From Natribacillus halophilus (GTDB lineage Bacteria; Bacillota; Bacilli; Bacillales; Marinococcaceae): a DNA stretch of 64,000 bases. The notes below the pieces were generated by a model. The model had not been told where the DNA came from and did no database searches. It saw only the letters and a program-made list of their open reading frames with translations. Positions 50,151 through 60,879 of the stretch are shown in pieces (the first letter of the stretch is position 1; each line of letters begins with the position of its first letter). Both the position numbers and the translations under genes were made by a program. The stretch is taken from positions 1 to 64,000 of the forward strand of contig NZ_FNEN01000014.1 of NCBI RefSeq assembly GCF_900100185.1, given 5' to 3'.

Positions 50151-50666
50151 TCAGCCGTCATTTCGACGCTTTTTTTCAAAAAATTCAGCGAGTTCTTTGG
50201 AAATGACTCGATTGCCATGACGTGTCTCTTTTTGTACGCGGGAGACACGCTCGGTAATATGGTTTTCGACATCATCCATCTGCACCCTTAATTCGCGGGC
50301 CGAGGTGCGGAGGCCACCGCTTCCGAATGTTACCGATTGCTCAATAAAGTCGGATGTCGCTACGTACACTTGGGTTTCAACATTTTTCAGTTGACTCACG
50401 AGCTTTTCGATGCGTTCATCTGCTGTTTCCCGCTCGCGTGTATAGACGACTTCCACACGATGGTGCGCGTTTTTACTTCCCGTCCCGGGCACCATGTGAG
50501 CATCGAATACGATGATCACTCTCCTCCCGGTCACCGCTTGATACTCTGCCATCTTTGCAATGAGTAAATCACGGGCTTCCGTAAGCGACTGTTGCTTGAG
50601 CCTCTTGAGTTCCGGCCAGTCCCCGATAATGTTATACCCATCGACGAGCACGATTTCTTTTTTCAC
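50151..50666 (-). CDS. rae1: NYN-domain ribosome-dependent mRNA endonuclease Rae1 (YacP)
   Basis: 171 aa. N-terminal VLVDGYNIIGDWPELK and VIIVFDAHMVPGT carry the acidic residues of the NYN/PIN fold. In B. subtilis Rae1 cleaves mRNA in the ribosomal A site. It overlaps rlmB by 4 nt. Confidence 0.87.
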   Translation of the reverse strand: MKKEIVLVDGYNIIGDWPELKRLKQQSLTEARDLLIAKMAEYQAVTGRRVIIVFDAHMVPGTGSKNAHHRVEVVYTRERETADERIEKLVSQLKNVETQVYVATSDFIEQSVTFGSGGLRTSARELRVQMDDVENHITERVSRVQKETRHGNRVISKELAEFFEKKRRNDG

Positions 50667-51421
50667 CCCGACTCACCCCCCAGCGGGTGTCGTTTTCGCT
50701 GCACTTCATACATGAGCAGGCTGCAAGAGATTGCGGCATTCAGGGAAGGCACTTCCCCTGCCAATGGAATATGATATAAAAAATCACACGACTCCCGAAC
50801 GAGACGGCTCATTCCTTTACCTTCACTGCCTATAACCAACCCCAGGGGCATGTCGCCATCAAGCTCGCGGTAATCACTTTCGGCACGCGCGTCGCTGCCG
50901 ATCATCCACAATCCCTCATCCTTAAGCCGGGCCATTGTGCGCGAAAGATTAGTGACCCTGGCGACGGGTACATGCTCGATCGCCCCCGCAGAAGCCTTAG
51001 CCACCGCCCCGGTTAAACCACAGGCCCCATGCTTGGGAATGATGACGCCATCTGCCCCCGCTGCATCCGCGCTTCGCAAGATCGAACCCAAATTTTGCGG
51101 ATCTTCAATGCCGTCTAAAAGTATAAAAAAGGGGGCTTGTCCTCTGGCGGCCGCGCGTGCATACAGGTTGTCAAGGTCTGCATAAGCATACGCGGAGATC
51201 TCTGCCGCAATGCCTTGATGATTACCAGCGTCCGTGAGCCGGTCGATCTTCTGGCGGGGGACGAATTGAACCGCCACGTTTTTTTCTTTCGCCTTTGCCA
51301 TTAAGGCTTGAATGGAAGCTTTTTTCACCCCTTGAGCCACCCAAATTTTCTGGATGGAGGAAGAAGACTGTAGCGCCTCCCATACAGGGTTACGCCCCGT
51401 TAACCATTCACTTTCCTTCAT
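50663..51421 (-). CDS. rlmB: 23S rRNA 2'-O-methyltransferase RlmB (SpoU family)
   Basis: 252 aa. An N-terminal RNA-binding L30e-like domain and a SPOUT knot: DGIEDPQNLGSILRSADAAG, then VIGSEGKGMSRLV and PLAGEVPSLNAAIS. It methylates G2251 in the P loop. Overlaps mrnC by 14 nt and rae1 by 4 nt, indicating a tightly coupled operon. Confidence 0.9.
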   Translation of the reverse strand: MKESEWLTGRNPVWEALQSSSSIQKIWVAQGVKKASIQALMAKAKEKNVAVQFVPRQKIDRLTDAGNHQGIAAEISAYAYADLDNLYARAAARGQAPFFILLDGIEDPQNLGSILRSADAAGADGVIIPKHGACGLTGAVAKASAGAIEHVPVARVTNLSRTMARLKDEGLWMIGSDARAESDYRELDGDMPLGLVIGSEGKGMSRLVRESCDFLYHIPLAGEVPSLNAAISCSLLMYEVQRKRHPLGGESG

Positions 51422-51821
51422 CGCGTTCTCCCTCCCCCCAAATGTTGGACCAATCGCTTAACAAATCCGTTAGTCGTTCCTTTTTTCCTTGCAGATGCAA
51501 ATAACCGATGAGCGCTTCAAAACCCGTGCTCTGCCGATACGTCATCACGTCTATATTTTTCGGGACACTTCCCGATTTTGCATTGCGCCCCCGGCGAACG
51601 ATCGTCTTTTCATCTGTATCCAGCCGTTCATGTTTTAACCAAAACTGTAAAAGGTCCGCCTGGGCCTGCGCACTTACATAAGAGGTAGCCTGGGCGTGCA
51701 GTTGATGCGGGCGCGTATAGCCGGCCTGTAAGAGGCGCTCGCGAACGTAAAGTTCATAGACTGCGTCGCCGATATACGCGAGCGCCAAGCCATTCACCTG
51801 CCCGGCATCCGCGAGACTCAT
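51408..51821 (-). CDS. mrnC: Mini-ribonuclease III
   Basis: 137 aa. RNase III catalytic fold without the dsRNA-binding domain; [19 protein letters not shown] has the conserved catalytic Asp and Glu. It matures the ends of 23S rRNA in Bacillus. It overlaps cysS by 4 nt. Confidence 0.92.
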   Translation of the reverse strand: MSLADAGQVNGLALAYIGDAVYELYVRERLLQAGYTRPHQLHAQATSYVSAQAQADLLQFWLKHERLDTDEKTIVRRGRNAKSGSVPKNIDVMTYRQSTGFEALIGYLHLQGKKERLTDLLSDWSNIWGEGERDEGK

Positions 51822-53224
51822 GATTTCGACACCCGCTTCCAGCGTGTCCCCTGCGGTGTATCTTCAAGCTCGATGCCTTCTTCTTTTAATAAATCCCGAA
51901 TACGGTCAGCTTCCTGAAAGTTCCGGTGCTCGCGAGCTTTGCCCCGTTGTTCAATATAATCCTCAATGTCGGCAGGTAAAAGATCTTCTTCGACAAAAAA
52001 GGTGACCCCTAAAACCTCGCCCCACTCTTGAAACGTATTCATGATTTCCCGGAGCACTTCCCTGGACGTATGAGGCCCTTGCAAGTACAGATTTCCTTCT
52101 TTCACAAAGTCAAATAGCACCGTAATCGCGTTCCCGGAATGGAAATCATCGTCCATCTCGTTCATAAAGCGGCCTTTAAAGCTTTCAATCTTTTGGAGCC
52201 ACGCCTCGCCATCGGCAAAATCCGCGCTTGTGCGATAACGGTGACGGACGTTTTCCAGGAAAGTGCGGATTCTGGAAAGCCCCGCCCCCGCAGCTTCCAC
52301 TAGCTCGGCATTGAAATTCAGCGGTTGCCGGTAGTGGGATTGCAACATAAAGAAGCGGATCTTTTCCGGATCGTACTCGCGGATCAGATCATTGACGAGG
52401 ACGAAATTCCCGAGGGATTTCGACATCTTCTCATTATCGATCTGAAGATACCCGTTGTGAAGCCAATAACTTGCCATCTGTTCCTCCGTGAGGGCTTCCG
52501 ATTGCGCCACTTCATTTTCGTGGTGGGGAAACGTAAGATCCTGGCCGCCGGCATGAATATCGATCGTCTCTCCCAAATATTTTTTCACCATCGCCGAGCA
52601 CTCAATATGCCAACCGGGTCGCCCTTGGCTCCACGGGCTTTCCCAGGAGACTTCATCAGCTTTTGCCTGTTTCCATAACGCGAAATCGAGGGGATCCTGT
52701 TTTCGTTCACCGACCTCAATCCGGGCGCCGGCCTGAAGGTCATCGGTGGATTGCCCCGACAACTTCCCGTAATCCGGAAAAGATCTCGTTTTAAAATAGA
52801 CGTCACCCGCGGACTCATACGCGTAGCCTTTGGCGATTAATCCTTCGATGAAAGCAATGATGTCAGGCATCGTTTCCGTCACGCGCGGGTGAAGATCGGC
52901 GCGTTTGACCCCTAAAGCAGATGTATCCTCATGGAACTTCTCGATAAACTTCTCTGCCAGCGCAAAAACATCCTCGCCCGCTTCTTTCGCCGCATCGATA
53001 ATTTTATCATCCACATCGGTGAAATTCGTGACGTATTTCACGTCATACCCTCGGTAAATCAAGTAACGACGAACCATATCAAAGACGACCGCGGACCTTG
53101 CATTACCGATGTGGATATAATTATAAACGGTCGGTCCGCAAACGTACATCTTCACCTTACCCTCTTCAAGGGGATGAAATACCTCTTTTTGTCTCGTTAA
53201 CGTGTTGTACAATTGTACAGCCAT
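51818..53224 (-). CDS. cysS: Cysteinyl-tRNA synthetase
   Basis: 468 aa from ATG 53222-53224, with AGGAG 8 nt upstream. HIGH-type motif [13 protein letters not shown] motif MSKSLGNF, and zinc ligands in [16 protein letters not shown] and HHENE. It follows cysE by 5 nt; both are controlled by the Cys T-box at 53922-54142. Confidence 0.97.
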   Translation of the reverse strand: MAVQLYNTLTRQKEVFHPLEEGKVKMYVCGPTVYNYIHIGNARSAVVFDMVRRYLIYRGYDVKYVTNFTDVDDKIIDAAKEAGEDVFALAEKFIEKFHEDTSALGVKRADLHPRVTETMPDIIAFIEGLIAKGYAYESAGDVYFKTRSFPDYGKLSGQSTDDLQAGARIEVGERKQDPLDFALWKQAKADEVSWESPWSQGRPGWHIECSAMVKKYLGETIDIHAGGQDLTFPHHENEVAQSEALTEEQMASYWLHNGYLQIDNEKMSKSLGNFVLVNDLIREYDPEKIRFFMLQSHYRQPLNFNAELVEAAGAGLSRIRTFLENVRHRYRTSADFADGEAWLQKIESFKGRFMNEMDDDFHSGNAITVLFDFVKEGNLYLQGPHTSREVLREIMNTFQEWGEVLGVTFFVEEDLLPADIEDYIEQRGKAREHRNFQEADRIRDLLKEEGIELEDTPQGTRWKRVSKS

Positions 53225-53229
53225 CGTTT

Positions 53230-53880
53230 TCACTCCTGTTCCGTATTCTTCCTAACCTCTTTGAGTTCGTGGCGCAACCGCTGGACTTCTTTTTCCAACG
53301 CCGTAAAACGGTCATCCTCCGGGTCAGGCAAAAGATGATGCTGCAAATCCTGCTCCACCTTCACACCGTCCTGTACAACGACCCGGCCCGGCACGCCCAC
53401 AACCGTAGAATTGGGCGGCACTTCCTTGAGGACGACGGCACCGCCGCCAATATTGGAGTTACGTCCGATCCGCATCGAACCCAGAACTTTCGCGCCCGTG
53501 GCAAACAGGACATGGTCTTCCACGGTCGGGTGGCGTTTTCCTTTTTCTTTGCCGGTACCTCCCAGCGTCACCCCTTGATAAATGGTCACATCATTGCCGA
53601 TTTCACACGTCTCGCCAATGACAACACCCATACCATGATCGATAAACAATCTCTCCCCGATCACCGCTCCGGGGTGGATCTCGATACCGGTTATAAAGCG
53701 GCTGATTTGCGACAATATCCGCGCCAACAGGTACCGGCGTTTTCGCCAGAGCCAATGGGCGATACGATGAAACCAAACCGCGTGCACACCCGCATAAGTC
53801 AATATGACTTCCAGCCGGTTTCTCGCCGCCGGATCCCGGGCAAAAACTACATCCAGATCGCGCTTAAAGATTCCCCACAT
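53230..53880 (-). CDS. cysE: Serine O-acetyltransferase
   Basis: 216 aa. Left-handed beta-helix hexapeptide repeats ([40 protein letters not shown]) with the catalytic His-Asp pair DHG and the HP in KRHPTVED. It makes O-acetylserine for cysteine synthesis. The C-terminal acidic/Arg tail is long and coiled-coil-like. Confidence 0.95.
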   Translation of the reverse strand: MWGIFKRDLDVVFARDPAARNRLEVILTYAGVHAVWFHRIAHWLWRKRRYLLARILSQISRFITGIEIHPGAVIGERLFIDHGMGVVIGETCEIGNDVTIYQGVTLGGTGKEKGKRHPTVEDHVLFATGAKVLGSMRIGRNSNIGGGAVVLKEVPPNSTVVGVPGRVVVQDGVKVEQDLQHHLLPDPEDDRFTALEKEVQRLRHELKEVRKNTEQE

Positions 53881-53921
53881 AGTTCCCCCTCATCTTTATG
53901 CATAATTTTGGGCTTCCAAAC

Positions 53922-54142
53922 AAAAAAACTCTGTGCGTATCGCACAGAGACGCTTATCACGCGGTTCCACTCTGTTAGAGTTGACAGACTCCACTCATAC
54001 GGGATAACGGCCGTGAGCCGCTTTCGTATACTGATCGTTCCACGAAAGACTCAAAGGGGCATTCGATCGAGGGTTCCATCAGCTACTTCCACCGTTGTAG
54101 CCGTCTCTGGAAAGGAACGCACTCGTCTACTCTTCCTTATCA
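53922..54142 (-). promoter_or_regulatory. T-box leader (tRNA-Cys) of cysE-cysS
   Basis: On the minus strand the T-box AGAGTGGAACCGCGTGAT (about 53957-53973) is followed by a perfect terminator CTCTGTGCG/CGCACAGAG and seven T (53922-53949). The probable specifier is TGC, Cys (54119-54121), in the stem I loop after GACGAG. The antiterminator bulge TGGA pairs with U73-CCA, the discriminator of tRNA-Cys. Uncharged tRNA-Cys would allow readthrough into cysE. Confidence 0.9.
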
Positions 54143-54151
54143 ACGTTCACT

Positions 54152-55621
54152 TCATTCTTGTATATGCGAAGCAGCAACTAATCTTGCCTGTACCGTTTCC
54201 TTGCCGAGAAGCTTGATTGCTTTCGGTAATTCCGGTCCGTGAGTTTGGCCGGTTACGGCCGCACGAATCGGCATAAACAATCGTTTGCCTTTATGGCCGG
54301 TTTCTTTTTGCGTCGCCTTAATCGCTTGTTTTATCCCATCAACTTCGAAAGTTTCTACGCCATCCAACTGCTTCGAAAACGACTGCATCACCTCAGGCAC
54401 CTGGGGCTCCTTCAGGACGTCCAATGCGTCCCCCTCGTAATCAATCGATGATTGGAAAAAAAGGGACGTTAACGCGACAAATTCCTCGGCATAATGCATT
54501 TGCTCCTGATAGATTTCCACGAGCTCCCTGATCCATTCCCGGTCTTCTTCGGTGAAGTCGTCACGCAACCGACCGGCCTTTTGCAAATGCGGAATCACGA
54601 GGGCTGTCAACCGGTCCGGGTCCGCTTCTTTCATATACTGGTTATTCATCCAGGCCAGCTTATCCTGATCAAAGACGGCCGGCGCCTTCGATACCCGCTC
54701 AAGCGAAAACCGTTCACTCAGCTCCTCGACGGAAAACTTCTCTTCTTCACTTGCCGGGGACCAGCCGAGTAACGCCAGGAAATTGACGAGCGCTTCCGGC
54801 AAATACCCGGATGCCCGATACTGTTCAACGAATTGCATGATCGTTTCATCCCGCTTGCTCATCTTTTGCCGGTCTTCATTGAGAATTAACGGCGCGTGTG
54901 CGAAACGCGGTTGTTCCCATGCAAAAGCATCATACAAAAGGGCTTGTCTCGGCGCATTGGATAAATGCTCCTCGCCGCGGATCACATGAGAGATTTCCAT
55001 CAAATAATCGTCGATAACCACCGCGAAGTTATACGTTGGTACGCCATCGGAGCGGGCGATGACAAAATCCCCGATACCGTCCGTTTCAAAGCTCACTTGT
55101 CCGCGAATGACATCATCAATGACGACTTCGCTCTCGCTATCAGGGACGCGAAAACGGACCACCGGCTTGATGCCTTTGGCTTCGTAAGCCTGTTGCTGTT
55201 CCCTCGTCAAATCACGATCTCTGCCACTATATTTCGGCATCTCGCCGCGAGCGATTTGCGCTTCCCTTTCAGCCTCGAGCTCCTCACTCGTCATATAACA
55301 GTAGTAAGCTTTCTTTTCTTTCAATAACCGGTCGATATATGTTTGATAGATGTCCAGTCTTTCGCTGCTTTGATACGGCGCATGAGGACCGCCGTTTTCA
55401 ATGCTTTCATCCCAATCCAGACCGAGCCATTTCAGACTCTGCATCAATTTATCGGTAGCGTCCTCGACGTTTCGCGCTTGATCCGTATCTTCGATGCGAA
55501 CGATAAACGCTCCGTTATGTCGACGAGCAAATAAATAATTAAAAAGGGCTTGCCGTGCACCGCCGATGTGTAGATGTCCCGTCGGACTTGGCGCAAATCG
55601 TACACGAATGTTTTGCGTCAT
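54152..55621 (-). CDS. gltX: Glutamyl-tRNA synthetase
   Basis: 489 aa from ATG 55619-55621 ([21 protein letters not shown]) with AAGG upstream. HIGH motif GHLHIGG and KMSKRD are intact. In Bacillus it also charges tRNA-Gln with Glu. It lies between ispF and the T-box of cysE. Confidence 0.97.
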   Translation of the reverse strand: MTQNIRVRFAPSPTGHLHIGGARQALFNYLFARRHNGAFIVRIEDTDQARNVEDATDKLMQSLKWLGLDWDESIENGGPHAPYQSSERLDIYQTYIDRLLKEKKAYYCYMTSEELEAEREAQIARGEMPKYSGRDRDLTREQQQAYEAKGIKPVVRFRVPDSESEVVIDDVIRGQVSFETDGIGDFVIARSDGVPTYNFAVVIDDYLMEISHVIRGEEHLSNAPRQALLYDAFAWEQPRFAHAPLILNEDRQKMSKRDETIMQFVEQYRASGYLPEALVNFLALLGWSPASEEEKFSVEELSERFSLERVSKAPAVFDQDKLAWMNNQYMKEADPDRLTALVIPHLQKAGRLRDDFTEEDREWIRELVEIYQEQMHYAEEFVALTSLFFQSSIDYEGDALDVLKEPQVPEVMQSFSKQLDGVETFEVDGIKQAIKATQKETGHKGKRLFMPIRAAVTGQTHGPELPKAIKLLGKETVQARLVAASHIQE

Positions 55622-55656
55622 CGTTAACACCTTCCTGCGTCCTGAATCTGTAAAGG

Positions 55657-55665
55657 ATTATACCA
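55657..55665 (-). promoter_or_regulatory. Extended -10 promoter of gltX (candidate)
   Basis: On the minus strand TGGTATAAT (TATAAT at 55657-55662). There is no good -35 box at 17 nt; the extended -10 TG may compensate. 36 nt before the gltX start. Confidence 0.5.
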
Positions 55666-55686
55666 CAATCAAAAAACAAACGATAA

Positions 55687-56160
55687 TTATTTAGCCTGCA
55701 ACAAAACTACGGCCATCGCCGCGATTCCCTCTTCGCGTCCGGTGAAGCCCAATCGTTCCGACGTCGTTGCTTTCACATTCACTTGCGAGCTTTTAGCTTG
55801 CAGAATGTCGGCGATTCGTTCTCGCATCGGTGAAATGTAGGGGGCCATCTTCGGCCTCTGGGCAATGATTGTCCCATCGAGGTTGCCGAGTCTATATCCT
55901 TTCTGCTCAACCAATGTATACACTTCAGACAATAATTCAGCTGAATCGGTACCGGCAAATGCAGGATCCGTGTCCGGAAAATGACGGCCGATATCTCCTT
56001 CCCCGATCGCGCCCAGACACGCATCCGCGATGGCGTGCAACAAAACATCAGCATCGGAATGCCCCTTGAGCCCCCATTCATATGGAATGGTTACTCCACC
56101 GATGATTAACAGCTCGTCTTTTGCAAAAGCGTGGACGTCAAAGCCGTGCCCAATCCTCAT
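55687..56160 (-). CDS. ispF: 2-C-methyl-D-erythritol 2,4-cyclodiphosphate synthase
   Basis: 157 aa. Metal-binding DVHAF (Asp8/His10) and His in [14 protein letters not shown]; ends with [14 protein letters not shown]. Fifth step of the MEP isoprenoid pathway. It overlaps ispD by 23 nt. Confidence 0.96.
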   Translation of the reverse strand: MRIGHGFDVHAFAKDELLIIGGVTIPYEWGLKGHSDADVLLHAIADACLGAIGEGDIGRHFPDTDPAFAGTDSAELLSEVYTLVEQKGYRLGNLDGTIIAQRPKMAPYISPMRERIADILQAKSSQVNVKATTSERLGFTGREEGIAAMAVVLLQAK

Positions 56161-56851
56161 GCTCGTCTCCCTTTCTTTTCCCCAAAATCATTTCGGCCAT
56201 CCCTATATCATCAGGGGTTGTTAATTTAATATTGTCTTCGCTTCCTGGGACGAGTCGAATCTTGCCGGAAATATATTCAACAAGACTGGCATCATCTGTT
56301 CCGGTAAAACCTGTATTCAACGCAACCTCGTGGGCTTTTTTTAACATATCAAATGAAAACGCCTGGGGCGTTTGCACAGACCAAAGTTCATCGCGTGTAA
56401 GGGTTTCGGTCACAAATTGCTCGTCGGACCCTTTTTTAATGGTATCCTTCACCTTCGTCGCCAATACAGCACCCTGGGTATCACTAACTTCCGCGAGGAG
56501 ACGATGGATTTCTTCTTGCCGAATGAAAGGGCGGGCGCCATCATGAACCAACACGATCCCCGCTTGGTCCAAATGCTGCAGGCCGGCATACACGCTTTCC
56601 TGCCGTTCCTTTCCGCCGGGGACGAGCGCCTGCACCTTCGATACATTATAATGTGTGAACAATCGTTCCATATCTCCGATTTCGCCTGCATTTACGACAA
56701 CGACGATAGCAGTGCAGGCTTCATCGTTTTGGAAAATGCGCAGCGTGCGAATGATAAGCGGCAGGGAGCGGATATTTAAAAATTGCTTGTTTCCGCCTGC
56801 GTTCATACGTTTTCCCTGTCCGGCCGCCGGGATGATCACCGTGTATGCCAT
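56138..56851 (-). CDS. ispD: 2-C-methyl-D-erythritol 4-phosphate cytidylyltransferase
   Basis: 237 aa from ATG 56849-56851 ([20 protein letters not shown]). The nucleotide-binding loop AAGQGKRM, catalytic VHDGARPF and [10 protein letters not shown] are present. Third step of the MEP pathway. The ribosome site AAGGGGG is rather far (about 12 nt), so initiation may be weak. Confidence 0.95.
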   Translation of the reverse strand: MAYTVIIPAAGQGKRMNAGGNKQFLNIRSLPLIIRTLRIFQNDEACTAIVVVVNAGEIGDMERLFTHYNVSKVQALVPGGKERQESVYAGLQHLDQAGIVLVHDGARPFIRQEEIHRLLAEVSDTQGAVLATKVKDTIKKGSDEQFVTETLTRDELWSVQTPQAFSFDMLKKAHEVALNTGFTGTDDASLVEYISGKIRLVPGSEDNIKLTTPDDIGMAEMILGKRKGDEHEDWARL

Positions 56852-56926
56852 GCGTATCTTTCGCCCCCTTGTCATATCAATCATTATGATACAAGGGAAC
56901 AGGCGTGAAAAGCAACCGCCGGTAAA

Positions 56927-57015
56927 GAAAACTTGGCTTATCGCCAAGCCTGGCGAAAGCCTTAGTTGCACTTATGCAAGATAAGAAAGTTTATACTTTC
57001 TTAACTGCCAAAAAA
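56927..57015 (+). repeat. Dispersed structured repeat, copy R5 (between yacL and ispD)
   Basis: About 89 bp. GAAAACTTGGCTTATCGCC, core TTAGTTGCACTTATGCA, hairpin AAGAAAGT/ACTTTCTT, end CTGCCAAAAAA. Its terminal A tract is shared with the yacL terminator, as in R1. Confidence 0.85.
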
Positions 57016-57038
57016 GCCCCGATCGTTGTAATCAGGGC
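57010..57038 (-). terminator. Intrinsic terminator of yacL
   Basis: GCCCTGAT/ATCGGGGC stem (57016-57023 with 57031-57038, one G-U) and six T on the minus strand (57010-57015), 9 nt past the yacL stop. Confidence 0.85.
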
Positions 57039-57047
57039 ATTGCGCCA

Positions 57048-58166
57048 TCAGAGCGCTTTTTCGAGCATTTTCGGTTTGGCAAAAATCATTCGGCCTGCGC
57101 TTGTCTGCAGCACACTCGTCACGATAACATCCACCTGGCGGCCGATATAAGAACGTCCCTCTTCAATAACGATCATCGTGCCATCGTCAAGATAACCGAC
57201 GCCCTGGTCCTCTTCTTTTCCGTCTTTAATCACTTGCACAGACATCTCTTCGCCGGGTAAAACCACCGGCTTGACAGCATTGGCGAGGTCGTTGATATTA
57301 AGGACGGGAACGCCCTGCAAGTCGCATACTTTATTTAAATTAAAATCGTTCGTCACGACAACGCCGGATGTCTCCTGCGCCAGTTTGACGAGTTTACTGT
57401 CGACAGCGTCCACATCGTCGAAATCAATATCTTCAATTTTCACTTCCACGGCATCCTCTTTCTGGATTTGATTGAGAATATCAAGCCCTCTCCGGCCACG
57501 ATTCCGCTTCAGGGCATCCGATGAATCCGCGATATGTTGAAGTTCATCCAGCACAAACTTCGGAATGACAATCGTTCCTTCGAGAAAGCGCGTGCGGCTG
57601 ACATCGGCAATACGTCCATCAATGATGACACTCGTATCAAAAATTTTAAGTGATGTTGCAGGGCGATCATCCCCTTCATTGGAAGTATCGGCCTTGCCCT
57701 CATCCTTTTTGCGATCCTTGTTTGCACCTCTGCCTATGGAGCCAAAAAGAGCGACAATTTCATCTCTTTTCTGTGAGCCGATGCGGAAACCATAGTACCC
57801 GAGAATAATCGTTATAAAGATCGGGAGAACTTGACTGATCACCGGGATTTGGATCCCCCCGAGCGGGAGACCGATCAAAAACGCCACGATCAACCCAAAC
57901 ATTAAGCCTACCGTTCCAAACAACACATTCGTAATCGGCGCCTTTACAATCGCCTCTTCGATAACCGTTAATGCGCGAACAATCGGATCAGCTACCCATA
58001 AGGATAAAAGAAAGAATAACAACGCGCCGAGGCCCCCGCCCACGTACTCGTTCAACAACCAGGCAGGAAGCTGCACATTCAGGGATGAAATAAGTTCAGA
58101 CATAAATATAAAACCCAGAGCTGCACCAATAACGACAAAAAACACTTGTACCATTCGTTTTAAAAT
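57048..58166 (-). CDS. yacL: PIN/TRAM-domain membrane protein YacL
   Basis: About 372 aa. Four hydrophobic segments (residues 4-120) anchor a cytosolic PIN ribonuclease-like domain ([25 protein letters not shown]) and a C-terminal TRAM domain ([16 protein letters not shown]). The start is unclear: AAGGAGG fits an ATT codon at 58164-58166 ([10 protein letters not shown]), which matches my recollection of the B. subtilis start MLKRIVQ; the next ATG (58154) is 20 nt from the site and the distal ATG at 58205 has none. Function is unknown. Confidence 0.85.
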   Translation of the reverse strand: MLKRMVQVFFVVIGAALGFIFMSELISSLNVQLPAWLLNEYVGGGLGALLFFLLSLWVADPIVRALTVIEEAIVKAPITNVLFGTVGLMFGLIVAFLIGLPLGGIQIPVISQVLPIFITIILGYYGFRIGSQKRDEIVALFGSIGRGANKDRKKDEGKADTSNEGDDRPATSLKIFDTSVIIDGRIADVSRTRFLEGTIVIPKFVLDELQHIADSSDALKRNRGRRGLDILNQIQKEDAVEVKIEDIDFDDVDAVDSKLVKLAQETSGVVVTNDFNLNKVCDLQGVPVLNINDLANAVKPVVLPGEEMSVQVIKDGKEEDQGVGYLDDGTMIVIEEGRSYIGRQVDVIVTSVLQTSAGRMIFAKPKMLEKAL

Positions 58167-58319
58167 CTCATTCACCTCCTTGATGTCATTATGGCCAAAA
58201 TGCATTCAATCTAATCTCTGAATCTCCGTTTTGCCAAAAAATTTATATACGTCGATTCCAACCGCCCACCTCTCACTCTATACTAACAGTTTAGATCTTA
58301 CATTTTCATCACAGGGAGA

Positions 58320-59384
58320 TTAAATATGACGATCAATAAACATTTGCTCCTGCACACGTTCCAAGCCTTCTTTTACTAACTTCGCCCTTGTTTCCCCAAT
58401 TCCTTCCACACGATCAAAATCTTCCAGACTTGCAGGATTAAATGAATCTAATGTCCCAAAATAATCGACAATATTCTCAATGATCGCAGACGGAAGTCTC
58501 GGAATACGATGCAGCAAACGATAGCCCCGCGGCGACAATATATGATCCTCATGTTCATTCGTTCCCAACAACCGCAGGATGGTCTCGTCATTTAAAGACT
58601 TCTTCTCAGACAAAACCTGTAAGTCATGAAAAGCTTTGCTGGCATCCGTCTTTTCCGTGTTCACGTAGTCTTTCAGGAGCAAAAACGCTTCCTTCTCCAC
58701 ATTCGTCAACAGTTCATTCAACTGCATGGTAATGAGCCGTCCTTCGTTTCCAAGCTCATGCACGTACGTAATCAGCTCCCTTTTGACTCGTAAAACCATC
58801 TCCACACGGTGAAGCACTTGTAAAACGTCCTGGTAGGTTACGAGCCTTTCAAATTCAAGGGCGCCCAGATTGGTAATGCTTTGATCCAGGACGGCTTTAT
58901 ATTTTTCCAGCGTTTGAATCGCCTGGTTCGCTTTGGTCAGGATCACACCCATTTCCTTAAGGGTATAGCGATGAGCCCCCTGGTATAGCGTAATCACATG
59001 TCGGCGTTCAGAGATGGCAATCACCAGTTCGCCTGTGGCTTTAGCCACACGTTCGGCCGTTCGGTGTCGCATGCCGGTTTCATTGGAATGAATTTTACTG
59101 TCCGGCACCAATTGCACATTTGCGAATAAAATCGTTTCACCGTTTTGACTGAGAATAATCGCACCGTCCATTTTTGCCAGCTCATACAGTTGGGCCGGGG
59201 TATTCTCTGCCTCAATTTGCAAACCGCCGTCTACGATCTTTTTGACCTCATCACTGAACCCAACGACAATCAACCCACCGGTTCTTGCCCGCAACACATT
59301 ATCAACACCCTCCCGAAAGGGGGTGCCGGGAGCAAGAAATGGAAAAACGTGCTTAATAAAATGATCGCGGTCACGTTCACTCAT
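58320..59384 (-). CDS. disA: DNA integrity scanning protein DisA (diadenylate cyclase)
   Basis: 354 aa from ATG 59382-59384. N-terminal DAC domain with KMDGAIILS (DGA motif) and GMRHRTAER (RHR motif) makes c-di-AMP; the helical spine and the HhH domain ([20 protein letters not shown]) follow. Scans DNA and delays sporulation on damage. It lies 15 nt after radA. Confidence 0.96.
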   Translation of the reverse strand: MSERDRDHFIKHVFPFLAPGTPFREGVDNVLRARTGGLIVVGFSDEVKKIVDGGLQIEAENTPAQLYELAKMDGAIILSQNGETILFANVQLVPDSKIHSNETGMRHRTAERVAKATGELVIAISERRHVITLYQGAHRYTLKEMGVILTKANQAIQTLEKYKAVLDQSITNLGALEFERLVTYQDVLQVLHRVEMVLRVKRELITYVHELGNEGRLITMQLNELLTNVEKEAFLLLKDYVNTEKTDASKAFHDLQVLSEKKSLNDETILRLLGTNEHEDHILSPRGYRLLHRIPRLPSAIIENIVDYFGTLDSFNPASLEDFDRVEGIGETRAKLVKEGLERVQEQMFIDRHI

Positions 59385-59399
59385 CACTTCACCTCTCCT

Positions 59400-60788
59400 C
59401 TACCGTGTTGTCGCTTTTTGATCAAGCATTACATCCAATGCTTCTTCCAGGGAACGGACCCCTACGCAGCTGATATTGTCCGGGATATTCCAACCTTCCA
59501 TATTTTTCGAAGGAATAATACATCGTTCAAACCCGAGTTTCGCGCTTTCCCTGATCCTCTCCTGGATACGGGATACACGGCGGATTTCCCCTGTTAAACC
59601 GACTTCACCGATGGCAACGTCTGTAGGACGCGTCACCTGATTGCGAAAACTCGAGGCAATACTCGTCGCGATCGCCAGATCGACCGCCGGTTCATCCAAT
59701 TTCACCCCGCCTGCGACATTAATATAAGCATCCTGATTTTGGAGGAGCATGCCTACCCGTCTTTCCAATACCGCCATGAGCAAAGATACGCGGTTATGAT
59801 CAACTCCGGTGGCTGTACGCCGGGGGTTGGCATAACTGGTCGGAGCCACAAGCGCTTGCAGTTCGACCAAAACAGGGCGGGTGCCTTCCAGAGAAGCGAC
59901 GACCGTCGCACCGGCGACGCCTTCAGAGCGCTCTTCCAGGAAAATCTCCGACGGATTCAAAACTTCCCGCAAACCTTCTTCAGTCATCTCAAATATGCCG
60001 ATTTCATTCGTTGACCCGAAACGGTTTTTCACCGCGCGCAAAATCCGAAAGGTATGATGGCGCTCTCCCTCAAAATAAAGAACGGCATCAACCATATGCT
60101 CCAACAGCTTAGGCCCGGCGATTGATCCTTGTTTCGTCACGTGCCCGACGACAAAGACGGAAATGCCCCGGGATTTTGCCATTTTCATAAATGAAGACGT
60201 CGATTCCCGCACTTGTGCCACACTTCCCGGGGCAGAGGAGATATCCGGTGTCTCCATCGTCTGGATGGAATCGATAATCAGGACATCGGGTTGTATCATC
60301 TCCACCGCCTGGTCAACGAGTGAAGTGTCCGTTTCTGTGAGCACATACAATGAATGCACCTGGGCCTGCAATCGTTCCGCGCGCATTTTTGTTTGTTTCA
60401 CCGATTCTTCCCCGGATATATACAATACTTTTTTATCTTCCTCAGCCAAAAGGGCGGACAATTGTAAAAGCAACGTCGATTTACCGATACCCGGGTCACC
60501 CCCGACGAGAACGAGGGAACCGGGAACAATCCCTCCGCCTAAAACGCGATTTAATTCTGACAATTTCGTGGTCATCCGTGGTTCGTCTTCACTGTTGACT
60601 TCACTGATTTTTTGGGGACGGTTGCCTCCCATCGAGGGCGCGCTACCACTCGTATGTTTTGTCGCGGAAGGCTTCTCCATTTCTTCCACAAGTGTATTCC
60701 ATTTTTGGCATGAAGGGCAACGCCCCATCCATTTCCGCGATTCATAACTGCATTCCTGGCAAACGAATTTTGTTTTCGTTTTCGCCAT
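59400..60788 (-). CDS. radA: DNA repair protein RadA
   Basis: 462 aa. N-terminal zinc finger [18 protein letters not shown], RecA-like ATPase (Walker [13 protein letters not shown]), the KNRFG motif and a C-terminal Lon-like domain. It acts in recombination branch migration. Ribosome site AAGGAGGAAAAAG. A terminator (60845-60873) follows clpC, so radA needs readthrough or its own promoter. Confidence 0.96.
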   Translation of the reverse strand: MAKTKTKFVCQECSYESRKWMGRCPSCQKWNTLVEEMEKPSATKHTSGSAPSMGGNRPQKISEVNSEDEPRMTTKLSELNRVLGGGIVPGSLVLVGGDPGIGKSTLLLQLSALLAEEDKKVLYISGEESVKQTKMRAERLQAQVHSLYVLTETDTSLVDQAVEMIQPDVLIIDSIQTMETPDISSAPGSVAQVRESTSSFMKMAKSRGISVFVVGHVTKQGSIAGPKLLEHMVDAVLYFEGERHHTFRILRAVKNRFGSTNEIGIFEMTEEGLREVLNPSEIFLEERSEGVAGATVVASLEGTRPVLVELQALVAPTSYANPRRTATGVDHNRVSLLMAVLERRVGMLLQNQDAYINVAGGVKLDEPAVDLAIATSIASSFRNQVTRPTDVAIGEVGLTGEIRRVSRIQERIRESAKLGFERCIIPSKNMEGWNIPDNISCVGVRSLEEALDVMLDQKATTR

Positions 60789-60844
60789 CTTTTTCCTCCT
60801 TGCTGTATCGTATGTATATGAAAGCTTGCCTTAATCATTTTTGA

Positions 60845-60873
60845 AAAGGAAAGCCGGGGTTAAAGACCCGGCT
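60845..60873 (-). terminator. Probable terminator after clpC
   Basis: AGCCGGG/CCCCGGCT stem (60852-60873) followed on the minus strand by TTCCTTTTC. Moderately strong. Confidence 0.65.
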
Positions 60874-60879
60874 GCAACC

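Noticed and set aside
53098-54216. 372-codon open frame on the plus strand opposite cysE and the T-box
   Set aside because: It lies antisense to a clear gene and a riboswitch, has no ribosome site and no recognisable domain.
32263-57015. Dispersed repeat as tRNA-like or riboswitch aptamer
   Set aside because: Copies occur in both orientations relative to neighbouring genes and downstream of terminators, which does not fit a cis riboswitch; no cloverleaf can be drawn.
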